A stretch of 5,069 nt of DNA, from contig BHEQ01000148.1 in assembly GCA_003864535.1 (NCBI GenBank), positions 1 to 5,069 on the forward strand, written 5' to 3'. The notes under the pieces were generated by a model that worked only from the letters and a program-made list of their open reading frames with translations, was not told the DNA's origin and made no database searches. This DNA comes from Gammaproteobacteria bacterium (GTDB taxonomy: Bacteria; Pseudomonadota; Gammaproteobacteria; Cardiobacteriales; Wohlfahrtiimonadaceae). Shown in pieces: positions 5,039 to 5,069 of the stretch (the first letter of the stretch is position 1; each line of letters opens with the position of its first letter). Both the position numbers and the translations under genes were made by a program.

Positions 5039-5069
5039 AAATTCTAATTAATTGATCTAACCCAAATAA

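Overview
The window is AT-rich DNA from a bacterium, most likely a gammaproteobacterium. The five genes are housekeeping genes. The acetate kinase resembles the enterobacterial/Pasteurella type almost throughout, and the FabD active-site stretches (GHSLGEYSALV, PVSVPSHCALM) are also gammaproteobacterial in style. A perfect FNR-type site near the acetate kinase gene fits a facultative anaerobe with fermentative metabolism. Genus cannot be fixed from this window; a low-GC member of or near the Pasteurellales, Orbales or Enterobacterales is my inference.

Layout, all genes on the + strand. Positions 2-265 are the 3' end of fabH, cut by the left edge. A 108-base spacer follows, holding a compound tetranucleotide repeat (4 ATAA then 8 ATAC units). 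Next come fabD (374-1339) and, 42 bases later, yciB (1382-1966), a septation/envelope membrane protein that is not the usual fabG neighbour. A 442-base non-coding gap carries a 112-base imperfect palindrome. A secreted parvulin-type prolyl isomerase (2409-3269) follows and ends in a clear intrinsic terminator. A 512-base non-coding stretch then leads to ackA (3782-4975). It holds two shortened relatives of the same palindrome, a perfect FNR box with a plausible promoter, a 12-base palindrome and a G/C-rich REP-like inverted repeat. After ackA a 10-bp perfect hairpin has its T-tract on the minus strand, which suggests a convergent gene beyond the right edge rather than pta directly downstream.

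Functionally, fabH and fabD start fatty acid synthesis by using and making malonyl-ACP, YciB acts in the inner membrane, the parvulin acts on folding of exported proteins, and AckA makes ATP from acetyl phosphate. The genes themselves look intact and ordinary. The unusual content is between them: a three-copy family of palindromic elements in one orientation, probably non-autonomous transposon remnants, and a tetranucleotide tract of the kind that varies in length in host-adapted bacteria.
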